NCBI GenBank assembly: GCA_000969725.1
Contig: JXSR01S073355.1
DNA length: 28,584 bases
Source: Ophiothrix spiculata
Lineage: Eukaryota > Echinodermata > Ophiuroidea > Amphilepidida > Ophiotrichidae
Direction: 5' to 3' (one strand)
Of this stretch, positions 11,989-21,962 are shown piece by piece; the first letter of the stretch is position 1, and the number at the start of each line of letters is the position of its first letter. A program made the translations under genes and the position numbers. The notes below the pieces were generated by a model, which searched no databases, was not told where the DNA came from, and saw nothing but the letters and a program-made list of their open reading frames with translations.

Positions 11989-12210
11989 CAGGGTGAGTCA
12001 AAATAAAGTGTAACCTAATCAGTGATTTGATATAACCAGTTCCTTTTATTCTTTTGCAAACTTTTTCCTGTATGAGATGTCATATTTCATTAGCTTTCAT
12101 AGCAAATTTATTGTGTTGAAATCGGACGAAGCTTTCTAAAAGTTATTGTCATTTGAGAGGAGTTACCCAATTTCAAATGTACAAGACGAGTTTTACCCAC
12201 CTTTTAATAT
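11989..12210 (+). mobile_element. Lone transposon terminus
   Basis: CAGGGTGAGTCAAAATAAAG begins just after TA (11987-11988) and matches the pattern of the 1092 element tip, CAGCGTGAGTCAAAATGAAA. The following text looks like subterminal transposon sequence, but no inverted partner is visible downstream. It is probably one end of a truncated TA-type element. The right limit given is arbitrary. Confidence 0.45.
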
Positions 12211-13061
12211 TAATCATTTTTGTTAATCACTGTCAGCCTGATTTATACCGCTCTTTTTTACGCAATATTCAAGTGTGAAAAATATTACTCGAGTACATAA
12301 CATGGTGCACTTGTAAAACTCAGAACTCACAAATACAAATTTCGACACCCTTGTAGATTGTTTTATTACCAATGAACAAATAATGCGGAGCCTACTCGGA
12401 GTAATTTCAAATCAAACAAAAGATCTTCAAACAGTTCTTGTTGTATGTTGAGTTTGGTGACCCACTTTCTACAGGAACACTCGCCAAGCTTTAAATCAAA
12501 TATTCGCAGATATGTCGCAGAATAATACGGTGAAAACAAGAACTCATTTTTTGTATTGCTTCCGTGGTTTTGTCAACTGAATTTGCCTTATTTTTTATAA
12601 ATTTCCTTTTTGATGCAATTGAAACGGATATATTTTCTCTTCTAACACAACATTCAAAATATGGGTATTATGTACAATAATAGGGATTATGTATGTGGTT
12701 TTGTGCAAATGTTGAGGACATATCTCACGCTTGTCCATTTGCAGAAAGACATGTTATCAAAGTCCACCATGCACTACTACCATCCTGGACCTACTCCTCT
12801 GCCTGCCTGACAGTGACTAAGGTAGGGACTTACAAGTCTTAGAACCATGGGTAAAGGATACTTGGATAACTATCAAACCGGGCTGACATATCTTCTACTT
12901 GTTGTTGCAGAGAATTGGTGTGTCAAACTCATCAAATAGCCAGAGTGAGTCACTACAGAGACAATTTGACTCACTTTCACAAATATAACTCACTTATTAT
13001 GTTCTGTGTACCCAGCCTTTGGGAGACCAAAATTAGGTAAGCTTTAATTGAAAAAGTCAGT
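12211..13061. other. Unassigned sequence
   Basis: No gene was recognised. The GAGTGAGTCACT / TTTGACTCACTTTC text near 12945-12980 is a short local inverted similarity that resembles transposon tips but has no clear boundaries. Confidence 0.35.
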
Positions 13062-14018
13062 AATTATATAATATTTAATATTTAGTATTATATAAAGTAA
13101 CTGCTAAGAACCTGCCAGCCAAAATCACATTTTCAGTTGCACATGACTTGAACAAAAAAAAATACTTCTTTGTGTTTTAAACAGTGATATACGACGAAAA
13201 TTGATAATAAAAGAAAATGTGTATCATGTATCATAGCGTTCGAGTAAATATCAGTATAACGCCTTCGATCGACAAGTAGCTAGTCACTTACGCAATAACA
13301 GGAAAAACAGCTTTTCGTCTACTCCAAACCACAAGTACTATATGTGACCTGTCATATCGAAAGGTACCCTAAGTTCGGCAAAATCAAAATTGATTTTTGG
13401 TCTCATCTGAAAGCTGGGATTTTAAGCTTTAAAATGACACCTTGATTTTGGTTATTGGATGTTCGGTTGTGAAGTTACACCCAAATTGGTAAAAGGCATC
13501 GGGCTGATTCGGAAAACTATAGTTCTGAGAAATTCGAGTTTAAAATGTTTGTACTTAGTAAATCTTGAATGGAGAGAGGATTTTTAGCTTGGTTTTTAAA
13601 ACATTTTTCATATGTTCTGGATGTTGGAACCTGATTAATATGATAGAATACACATCAATGATAACCTTTCGGATGAAATTAGAAATTCGACCTTGGACGT
13701 GATTTTTGACTATGCTTAGCTTCAATGGTCCGTATCTCGTAATGTACTATGCCGGTATTAAGGTACCTTTCGATATGACGATCCACATATTTGAAAGTAA
13801 AAGTAAAATCATGAAGTGCTGCAACAACATGCCGTTAGGCTACTTAGCGTTTGCGATTTACATACATACTAAAAGTATTTTATTAGCGCTTTACCATCAA
13901 GATCAAACTGCCTTATGTGAAAAACCAAAATATAATATGTTGAACAAAGACAAATTAACGGGCAAATTAATAAATGCAATAATGCGTCATAAGCAGATTC
14001 AGCCTCTCTTATTTTATT
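13062..14018 (+). repeat. Duplicated block, copy 1 (with 445-bp insertion)
   Basis: This block is repeated at 14069-14575 with only scattered differences. It begins in the ATTATATAATATTTAATATT stretch and ends exactly where the N gap begins. It differs from copy 2 mainly by the element at 13343-13787. The open frames it shares with copy 2 (13706-14077 and 14386-14628) have no known motif. Most simply, this is one allele of a locus whose other allele follows the gap. Confidence 0.85.
13343..13787. mobile_element. 445-bp element present in only one of two copies
   Basis: The ends TGTGACCTGTCATATCG and CGATATGACGATCCACA are inverted, and similarity continues inward through AAAGGTACC. The empty site is visible in copy 2 at 14341-14348 (ACTATATTTGAAAG). 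The duplicated target is TA, up to ATAT allowing for palindromic ends. No transposase is encoded. Confidence 0.85.
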
Positions 14019-14068
14019 NNNNNNNNNNNNNNNNNNNNNNNNNNNNNNNNNNNNNNNNNNNNNNNNNN
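14019..14068. other. Assembly gap of 50 N
   Basis: Fifty consecutive N bases. They join the end of copy 1 to the start of copy 2 of the same block, so the gap may be an artificial scaffold join rather than missing sequence. Confidence 0.98.
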
Positions 14069-14575
14069 ATTATATAATATTTAATATTTAGTATTATATA
14101 AAGTAACTGCTAAGAACCTGCCAGCCAAAATCAAATTTTCAGTTACACATGACTTGAACAAAAAAAATACTTCTTTGTTTTTAAACAGTGATATACGACG
14201 AATATTGATAATAAAAGAGAATGTGTATCATGTATCATAGCGTTCGAGTAAATATCAGTATTACGCCTTCGATCGACAAGTAGCTAGTCACTTACGCAAT
14301 AACAGGAAAAACAGCTTTTCGTCTACTCAAAACCACAAGTACTATATTTGAAAGTAAAAGAAAAATCACGAAGAGCTGCAACAACATGCCGTTAGGCTAC
14401 TTAGCGTTTGCGATTTACATACATACTAAAAGTATTTTATTAGCGCTTTACCATCAAGATCAAAGTGCCTTATGTGAAATACCAAAATATAATATGTTGA
14501 ACAAAGACAAATTAACGGGCAAATTAATAAATGCAATAATGCGTCATAAGCAGATTCAGCCTCTCTTATTTTATT
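14069..14575 (+). repeat. Duplicated block, copy 2 (empty site)
   Basis: It matches 13062-14018 except for the absent 445-bp element and a small number of substitutions and homopolymer changes. After 14575 the sequence continues into unique DNA (TTAACGCTGG), whereas copy 1 stops at the gap. Confidence 0.85.
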
Positions 14576-14893
14576 TAACGCTGGTCCTTTATCGCTTATG
14601 GAATCTTGGCAACATAAGGGATGATTAGAATCTTATCTGGGATGACCTGATAATGGGTCCAGATAACGGTCTTCTATATGATAAGTCACATGATTTCGAA
14701 AGAGGAGCCATGGGACTGTGTGCGACATTTATTCAACCAGTCTTTGAAATACAGTACAAAGAGAGATGTTTGGTGAATCGCAATTCTTTTAAAATTAAGA
14801 TATAAATGTCACAGCTATGATTTCTCAGATAGGTAGTATAGAAACATAAGTGGCCCGATCACGATCAGAAAATCCACCAACTTATAAGACTGC
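14576..14893. other. Unassigned sequence
   Basis: No gene, RNA or repeat was recognised. Confidence 0.35.
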
Positions 14894-14999
14894 GCCCATA
14901 TTCATGAAACACCGCTAACTCTAGTAATGGCTGCTAACTCGTTATCTACCTGGAGTTGTAGCAGCCAACTAGAGTTAGCGGTGTTTCATGAATATGGGC
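14894..14999. repeat. 106-bp near-perfect hairpin
   Basis: GCCCATATTCATGAAACACC at the left is matched by GGTGTTTCATGAATATGGGC at the right. The pairing continues inward through GCTAACTCTAGT and TGGCTGCT against ACTAGAGTTAGC and AGCAGCCA, with minor gaps. It is a compact foldback or MITE remnant. No target duplication is clear. Confidence 0.75.
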
Positions 15000-15450
15000 C
15001 CAGATTATTAAAAAAAATATAAGGACACCCTCTGATTCACAGGTCAGATTTTCCCGTCAGGAAAGTCGGAAGGTAACTGGAGGGTTGGGTACATATGCTC
15101 ATCTTTCCCTCCCGGGATACCAGTGTACTTAAAATATTTTACGCCACGATTATCTAGGCAAATTTTTATGACGTTGATATATGATGGTTATGTACGCATC
15201 TCATGTGGATCAAGCCAAGTAAACAAGTAAAGTGTTGTGTCAATGAAGTATTATAAACCACTTATTTATACACCATTCTCGGTTTACGATGTAAATTTAT
15301 TCATTGAACGTGATCGTTTGGTATTTTCATTGAAGAATATTATGAAAAGCAAACGAGCCATATGGGACAGCCTAGTCATTTTCATCACAACATGTCTGAC
15401 TTTGCTAATAATTTAATAGTACTGAAGCTGTATGATGTAAACTCTTGATA
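15000..15450. other. Unassigned sequence
   Basis: No gene was recognised. Ordinary AT-rich DNA lies between the hairpin and the truncated TTAA-type element. Confidence 0.35.
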
Positions 15451-15919
15451 GATGGTCCTCCCATATCCAACGACACCAAGTTTACAAAAATCGGCCAAGG
15501 TGTTACGTAATTATGACGTCACAAAGTTGATCCGAATCGGAAAATCGAGAATTTGGCAAAAATAGCTACCAAAATCAAATTTTTGCTATAACAGTTCTAA
15601 ACAACGGATTTTCGTTGGGTTCTTTGCTAATAAAGGGAACAGATAATTCTAACATACCGTGCAAGTTTCAGTCTTATAGCATGCTTATATTTTTCAAAAG
15701 TGCGACTTGAAATTTTCCAGGGCTTCATTCCCTCCCCCCTCACATCCCAACTTTGACGGCCTACCCTAACCTACCTTTGGTGGTACCCATCTCCCTATTT
15801 TTTTCATCAACATGACTGCAAATGATGTAAAAGAGATTACCTAAATGCATAAGGTCGGTTGCTCTTACGTTTTTATGCAGCGGGGAAAAACCCTTAAGGG
15901 GGTTGCAAGCAGACGAGTA
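15451..15919 (-). mobile_element. Truncated TTAA-type element, inverted relative of 24303-25053
   Basis: In reverse complement this stretch follows the 24303-25053 element from its GGTTTTTCCCCGC block through TAGGGTAGGCCGTCAAAGTT to the block near 24950 (ATCGTTGGATAGGGGAGG). It holds the same TGACGTCA core (15514-15521). The end near 15920 abuts TTAA (15920-15923) but its tip has diverged; the other end is cut off near 15451. Immediately after TTAA comes CCCTTGT, the tip sequence of this family, hinting at a second, headless copy. The open frame 15845-16075 spans this junction and is not a gene. Confidence 0.65.
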
Positions 15920-15923
15920 TTAA

Positions 15924-16504
15924 CCCTTGTTTCACCGAGGTATTTTTGTAATGTTATGTTGGGAGTTACCAACCCATGTGAGTTTGAAATTGATTTGTTT
16001 TGTATCATAGTATTGGTTATGGTCTCTTCTTTCCATCGATACCAAATTTGTAAACACCAGCCTCAGGCTTCATAAGTACTTCAGGTCTGTCAAGTGTTCT
16101 TCAAGTGTTCTGTTGCAAAGTCCCCCTTTCGGGTGGGCCACCACAATTATGGTTTATACTTTTCAAAATGGTGACTTGAATTTTTTCAGGTGTAAAGCTA
16201 AAGCTGTTTGATGGCTTTATTGAACAATAGTTTAGGTCCAAAAAGTGATTTTATTTAGTTGTAAAATTAGGTATTGAGACTGTCATGTTTGTTTCAGATT
16301 TAAATATCTGTGATTACTCAAATAAATGCTCATTTTTAGTTAAAAAGCAACATTTTCAAATTAATATAGTATTTGCAATTAACATGCATGCAATTCGTTT
16401 TGTGTCTGCTTCACCTAATGTGTCATATATAAAAATTATGGATCATTGAATTTTGATTTATATTAATTGCACCACCAAAAATAATAGTTTGCATTTGGTT
16501 AAGA
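15924..16504. other. Unassigned sequence with a small repeat fragment
   Basis: No gene. Around 16159-16190 the text CTTTTCAAAATGGTGACTTG resembles 15690-15715 and the region near 24710, so it may be a scrap of the same TTAA-type element. Confidence 0.35.
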
Positions 16505-16619
16505 AAGAACACTTTTTAGATAGTGATAAAACAGCCGTAAATAATGCGAAGCTACTTGACTGATTTATTTAAGTTGTATTATTCAGTCAGTCATCGCCAA
16601 ATAATACTTCAGTTCCCTA

Positions 16620-17281
16620 CACTCTTAGAAGGCCGGGATCAAATATACGAGTAGTTTTCGGGATCATTTTATTTTGATCCTTTAAGGATCACTTTTGATC
16701 CTTTAAGGATCATTTTTGATCCTTTTGCGGATCAATATATACAAATGGATCAAATTCACCAGGATCATTTTTGATCCTTTTTTAGGATCATTTTATTTTG
16801 ATCCTTTTTGATTACAATATCAAAGTTTTGATCCGTATTTTTGGATTACTTTGATACGGAAAGGATGACCTCACATTTTGATACCGCGTTTGGCTCCAAC
16901 GTCATCTTTTGTTTCATATTTGAGTGCACCGTACCCCATATCCACTACATAGCGGGGAATGTATACAATGGTGTAACAAACATCATGTATAAATACGTTG
17001 ATTTCATCACACAGTTACGTGGTCGAGTGGTTAGAGCGTCGGACTCGTAATTACCAGCAGGTATAAGTGCGGCGTGGGTTCAAACCCTGCTAGGGTAACT
17101 TCAGCGTGATGTTTTTATGCAGATCTTTTTATAAGAAATATTTGATCCTTTTTACGGATCAAAAATTGTGATCTTTTTAGTGATCATTTTGATCCTTAAA
17201 GGATAAGCTCATATTTGATACCTAAAAAGGATCAAAATTGATCCTTTTTGTCTCATATTAGATACTTTCTTTCTAAGAGTG
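16620..17281. mobile_element. CACTCTTA element filled with GATCC palindromes
   Basis: The ends CACTCTTAGAA and TTCTAAGAGTG are flanked by TA (16618-16619, 17282-17283). From 16636 to about 16850 and again from about 17140 to 17250 the interior repeats units such as TTTGATCCTTTAAGGATCA, a perfect palindrome core. The middle (about 16850-17130) is unrelated and carries a tRNA-like sequence. The tips match the element at 5027-5263. No transposase. It interrupts the LINE relic in the codon after VP. Confidence 0.85.
17013..17100 (+). tRNA. tRNA-like sequence, probably a pseudogene
   Basis: The acceptor halves AGTTACG and GGTAACT pair at six of seven positions. GTGGTCGAGTGGTTAGAGC gives a good D arm / A box, and GTGGGTTCAAACCCTGC a good T arm / B box. 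The anticodon position reads CGT (threonine-like). The anticodon stem does not pair, and the long variable region resembles a Ser/Leu-type tRNA. It therefore looks like a decayed tRNA or the head of a tRNA-derived SINE carried inside the GATCC element. Whether it is transcribed is unknown. Confidence 0.55.
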
Positions 17282-18439
17282 TAGGGATCAGTTTTAGGTC
17301 CTCTCATTTGTCTGTCTTCATAATTATTTGAGTGATTAGAGTAAAAATCAGATTTATGTATTTGTAGATGATTCACCGTTATTATTAGTTCTGTGAGATC
17401 AATTCCACTGACGACACCAATGCCATTAGCTCAAAACAGAGAATTGGGGAGGATGAGAATACTGTTAACACGCTACGTGGAAGGTAATAGTATTTGATTT
17501 ATCAGAGTACAAGGCTATGAATCCAGGAAAAATGGCCATCCGGGTTTGAACCTAAGTTTGGCAGCACATCTTTTACAGAGATGGATGACGTGGAGATTTT
17601 GGGAGTTTGATTAACAGTAAATTGGCTTTAGCAAAACATGTCTCAAAGCTTCTCAATCAATGCTTTGAGGAAAGGCAGAAACAGGTAGCCCTATAAGGAG
17701 AGCGACTATCGAATTTAGATTTATTTATATTAGGTGGAAGTGCAAAGAGTAATTAAATATGCATCACTCTCATTAGTGCTAGCCCATCAAGACTTGGATT
17801 GCTTAGAAGGACTTTAAATATACAAAACCTGTCAGTTCTATATCATTTAATTCTCTGGTAGCACTGGTGTCCAAAACGGTTTTTGAAGGCCGGAAATCAC
17901 ACTAAACATCATGTTTGGAACAGCTTGCCAGATAGCCGATATAACGTTTAAACGTTAGATGCATGAGCATCTTTTGTCATGTGTTTAAAGCCTCTGCACC
18001 TATATTTCTAAACCATTGATTAGGCAATGGATATATTTATTATGATAGTACATTGCTGCCTTTCGTAGTAAACAAATTAATATTGCTTTAAAGGGATTTC
18101 TTAAATCTGATATTTTTACTCTACTGTTCTAATTCAGCACATGGGTGCCCCGAGTGAAAGGCGTGTAACATTTGGGTACGTTTCGCTAGTTAATAAAATA
18201 TTTGACAGTCAACAATTGAAGAAAATGTTTCAGTATGCCTTAGTTGTTCGGGATCATAAATAATGTGAAATTACCTTTTTTCAATTCCATTAAGAGGGTA
18301 TATGATATATTCACTTGCGGTGTCACGCATCAAGATCATACATGTCATACATGTATAATATGCGGGTGCTCTTATGCAGCATACATGTCATTATATTAGA
18401 TAAAACGTATTTAAGGGTAAAAGGAATCCATCTGCTCAG

Positions 18440-19150
18440 GAAAATGTAAATCCTAACTATGTTTTAATCATGAAAAGATAAATAGTTTCCACTGCCTTTG
18501 CGGGGACTCGAAACATGGGTTATGGCAGGGGTTAGTTATGCATTACGAAGCGAGAGATCTACCGCTGAGCTATCAAGGCAGCGTTGAGATCGTGAACTAA
18601 AATCTAAAATATAAACATTAGAATGCCGTATTTTTCTTTTGTTTACATAAAAATTGCAATCTTTGCCTCATTGGAATGCTCAATTTGTAAGTAAATTATG
18701 CGTATGCGTATATCAGACAAAATGTAGATAATGTAGATACTTAATACAGGCAATGAACTGATAAAACAGGGCGAACTCAGAGTCGTAATTCACGTCCGGA
18801 TTTTCGGGCAAAACATCGCAAGTTTGTTACATTATCATTCAAAATCAACTCAGCATATTTATAAAATATTGTTTGTTTTCTAAAAGAAGTATTAAGCCTA
18901 CAATCTGTCAAAATTTGAAACCTGTCGAATTGTTCAAACATCATGAAATTATGAGGTTTCGGCGAAAAAGGGTCAACTTTTTCGAAGTAGTCTTTAGGCG
19001 TCGTTTTGACTTTGATAATGGACGTAAAATCACTAGTAAAGTGTCATGTATAAATTATAGACTCTATTCAATATGTACGCCAAAAATTGTGATATTCTGA
19101 TAGGTGTAAGAAGGTAAAAACTTGCAGTAAACATGACATTCAGCCGAGCG
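18440..19150. other. Extra segment in unit 1, no counterpart in unit 2
   Basis: The blocks flanking this interval are adjacent in unit 2 (near 23380-23410), so it is either an insertion here or a deletion there. It contains the minus-strand tRNA-like sequence at 18492-18581 and an open frame (18873-19100) of basic composition with no known motif. No clean terminal repeats or target duplication were found. Confidence 0.45.
18492..18581 (-). tRNA. tRNA-like sequence, probably a pseudogene
   Basis: On the minus strand the ends CTGCCTT and AAGGCAG pair fully. ATAGCTCAGCGGTAGA matches a canonical A box / D arm, and GTTTCGAGTCCCC matches a B box / T arm. The anticodon position reads CGT in a TTCGTAA loop. 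The anticodon stem is broken on its 3' side and the variable region is unusually long. The intact acceptor stem suggests a fairly recent tRNA-derived copy, but folding elsewhere is imperfect. Confidence 0.5.
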
Positions 19151-20190
19151 AGACGATTTTAGGGACTGTAGCCTTAAGCAGTAGGAGAACAAAACCCATC
19201 ATTGCAAGCAAACCTTCATTTATAGGTGGATAGCTTCGAAGTGAAATATCAAACACAATTCATTTTGTATTCTAAACCGGTGCTTTTGAAAGTCTTATTT
19301 TTTCCTCAAAGGTCCTTCGAAATAACAAATGTTCAAATCTACAAAATTTTGGATCAATGACCATTCGAAATATCAATAATACAGGCCATGCTTTTGAATT
19401 GTAAATTGAGGGTTCTGTCTGTATATTTTGTACTTCCAGGTGTCCAAAAAATGGTTACGTGTATAGATTTTTTTTTTCAAAAGCTATATATAATAAGCAA
19501 TAAGAACATTCAAACTTCGCAATAAATAGTACATCCTCTTTTCTAGATGATTATATATGCGTTATTATTTTTGGAGTCATTAAAAAACATATATAACAAT
19601 GTCAAAATCGCGATTATTCAAAATTCAACAAATCAGTGTATGCTTGTTTAGTGTATTTCTAATAAGCAACCTATTCATGCTATTCCAATCTTTTCAAGGA
19701 TCGTGTAAGATCATACTTTTTAATTTTTGATAATGCGAACGTTCTGAATTTCAGCCAAACATAAAATTGATATTCTCGCACACAATTGATAAGTTGAGAA
19801 ATTTCTTAACTGTATCAATTTCTTCAGTTGTCAGACTTTCCTTCATTAATTATTAAAATATACCTTTGTCTTGATCTCATAGTTTTGGTAAAGAATATTT
19901 TCAATTTATTCAAACTTATCGTGTTAATGTGATGTTTCTTTTAGAATGATAAATCATGCCGATGTTTTATTAAACAACAGTTTAATGATGTTGATGGCAA
20001 ATTTAAAAAAAATAAAAAATAGCTAAGAGTACCGTGACTCATTAAAAGTTGCACTATTGATCACATCGGATACTGTATGCCTTTAATAAGACGAATAGCA
20101 GATAAATCACGACACTGATCTGAAATGAGGCTTACCTGGATCAGTTGCATCATTAAGCAATTTTGGAAACGTACAAGTATATACTTCGTC

Positions 20191-20530
20191 AGTTCAAATG
20201 TTCTGTCCGTGCATAACAATGCATTTTGTAATCCGTAGTAAAATATTTTGTTAACCCATTACTTATTCTATTCACTGGAGTCAATAAGTATAGATAATCC
20301 CCACTTGAGAAATTGCAATCCTTGACGGTCCTTTTGTGTTTACACGATAAAAAGCACAACTAAAAATCTCTAGGCGTTATGCTTTCGTCGAAGACAATAG
20401 CCTATCCTATACTTTGATTGACAGGCCTCTTTTGTGCGGTAAAATTAATTCGATACTTCTATTGTCATTTACGATTTAGTTAACAAAATCCTTTGTCCTT
20501 TAATGAGATAACGGACAGAACATTTGAACT
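20191..20530. mobile_element. 340-bp element with 19-bp perfect inverted ends
   Basis: AGTTCAAATGTTCTGTCCG at the left is exactly reversed as CGGACAGAACATTTGAACT at the right. Weaker inverted similarity continues inward, including ATTTTGTTAAC near 20249 against GTTAACAAAAT near 20480. No coding capacity. No convincing target duplication was found, so the real ends may lie slightly outside. Confidence 0.7.
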
Positions 20531-20894
20531 AGCTAACTGTTTACCATATAACATACCTTTGATGAACCATAATTTGACTTATGGAAATCGGGTGAAGTTC
20601 ATTGACCTCTCATTTTTATCCATATAACATGGTCTTTGCAAATATTTAGTAAAAATGACAAAGGCTGTATTAAATAGGGCTCAGTTGGGATACACGGTCT
20701 CATATGTGAGTCTAGCATAATCACTACTTTGTATTTGGAATCTTAGGAACAGACAACTATAAAGCTTGATAATGCAATAGTCGTAATACCAAAAGTTCAG
20801 ATTTTGATAAACGAATGTTATTATCAATAAGGAGCAAAATTGGAATGTTGGCTAATCTTTAATCAATGTTTGGATGGAAACTAAAACGTACAGA
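20531..20894. other. Unassigned sequence
   Basis: No gene, RNA or repeat was recognised. Confidence 0.35.
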
Positions 20895-20897
20895 TAA

Positions 20898-21133
20898 GGC
20901 GTTGGAGCACAATTAGGCCACAACTTTGTGTGGCCAGCCGCAACCTGACCACAGCCTTATTTTTCCAAGATGGCGACCATGGATTTGATTGATCCCTTCA
21001 AAATTATTGTATAATGTTCATTACATTTTGGAAATTATTTAGAAGTGCCTACGGTCGCAATTTTGGAAAATCAAGGCTGTGGCCAGGTTGCGGTCGGCCG
21101 CTCAAAGTTGTGGTCTAATTGTGCTCCAGCGCC
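20898..21133. mobile_element. 236-bp TAA-flanked foldback
   Basis: TAA (20895-20897, 21134-21136) flanks inverted ends GGCGTTGGAGCACAATTAG and CTAATTGTGCTCCAGCGCC. Pairing continues for about 75 bases through CCGCAACCTG and CACAGCCTT. A 3-bp TWA target and GG tips fit PIF/Harbinger-type elements; that placement is inference. No coding capacity. Confidence 0.75.
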
Positions 21134-21136
21134 TAA

Positions 21137-21518
21137 TGACCCTTGACATTTCTTTTCACATTTCTTGTTTCACATTTTCTTTATTTATTTGCGGAAAATA
21201 ATTTAAAATATTCTCGCCAAAACCAGAGCAATGTCGCCTTGGTTTATGCAAAATGAGCTGTTTCTGGTTTTCATGTATATCTATTCGTAACTACTCATAT
21301 AAGGTCATGCGATATGTGATATACGGAGAGGAAGGAAAGGAAATGTGAAGTGCTGTAAATAATATCTTTACAAAGCTCAGATGATGACCATGACAAATAA
21401 ATCATGGCATCTGACAATTTAATGGTTTATCGAATATAAGGAAAACGTAATAGGATGAATTTGATCTACAAATATGCACGAAAATCCTTAAACTGCTTCT
21501 CTTTCTTATGACGTTTAA
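21137..21518. other. Unassigned sequence
   Basis: No gene was recognised in this stretch between two foldback structures. Confidence 0.35.
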
Positions 21519-21962
21519 TTGAATACGCCAGTACAAGAAAACTCCAACTCCTATATCTCCCCTCTGCAAAATATAAATGGATACAAATCTCTGAAATGCT
21601 TTCAAATCACTACAAAGCATTTTCATGTCTATATCCCAATCATAATGTCACATTTGACCTTGTAGTTGACTTTTTAGACATTGTTGGAAAATTTTCCTTG
21701 TGTATAGTTGCAGCGGGGAGCTTATGGAATTAGGGTTTTCTTATACTGGCTGTTTACATTTTACTATAACAATTATCTAACAATGTCTAAAAAAGTCAAC
21801 TACAAGGTCAAATGTGACACTATGATTAGGAAATTGACATGGACATGCTATTTTAGTGATGTGAAAGCATTTTCAGAGATTTGTATGCATTTGTATTTTA
21901 CTAGTATAATTAACAGAAGGGAGCTATTGGAAGTGGGTTTTTTTTACACTGGCTTATTCAAT
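21519..21962. repeat. Inverted repeat with a third copy of its arm end in the loop
   Basis: The arms 21519-21687 and 21777-21962 are reverse complements at moderate to high similarity, including CTACAAGGTCAAATGTGACA and CAGAGATTTGTAT on the right side. The loop holds a third, partial copy of the outer arm end (21708-21750, GGTTTTCTTATACTGGC) in the same orientation as the right arm. The open frames 21402-21626 and 21708-22001 resemble each other only because of this repetition and carry no known domain. Confidence 0.7.

Larger units (their letters stand above)
16511..17992 (+). pseudogene. LINE reverse-transcriptase relic, interrupted
   Basis: This is a degraded non-LTR retrotransposon ORF2. 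Reading across frames, conserved reverse-transcriptase blocks appear in the right order. A palm-A-like segment FLDSDKTAVNNAKLLD is at 16513. The motif VP(stop)GSVLGPL follows, split between 16612-16619 and 17284 onward. FVDD is at 17361-17372, NPGK at 17520, DDVEILGV at 17584, a RLGLLRRTL block near 17790, and the C-terminal VWNSLPD at 17913. Frameshifts and stops lie between blocks, so it is dead. The motif set fits the CR1/L2/Jockey type. A 662-bp DNA element (16620-17281) sits inside. The segment between motif A and VPQG is shorter than usual, suggesting a deletion. Confidence 0.75.
18100..20180 (+). repeat. Diverged direct duplication, unit 1
   Basis: Blocks of this region recur in the same order and orientation in 23060-25200. 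GGTGCCCCGAGT is at 18140 and 23106. A TTCAATTCCATTAAGA-type block is at 18280 and 23240. CATCATTGCAAGCA is at 19198 and 23416, followed by TTCATTTAT and GAAGTGAAAT. An ATCACGA..CTGAT..TGAGG block is at 20106 and 25126. Identity is moderate, so the copies are old. Unit 1 contains about 700 extra bases at about 18440-19150. No protein is readable. Confidence 0.7.

Noticed and set aside
13706..14077. Repeated open frame (also 14386-14628) as a conserved small gene
   Set aside because: It recurs only because the DNA block is duplicated, it runs into the N gap, and the substitutions are not obviously constrained.
20191..20530. Definite superfamily for the 19-bp inverted element
   Set aside because: No matching flanking duplication could be found, so no family is proposed.
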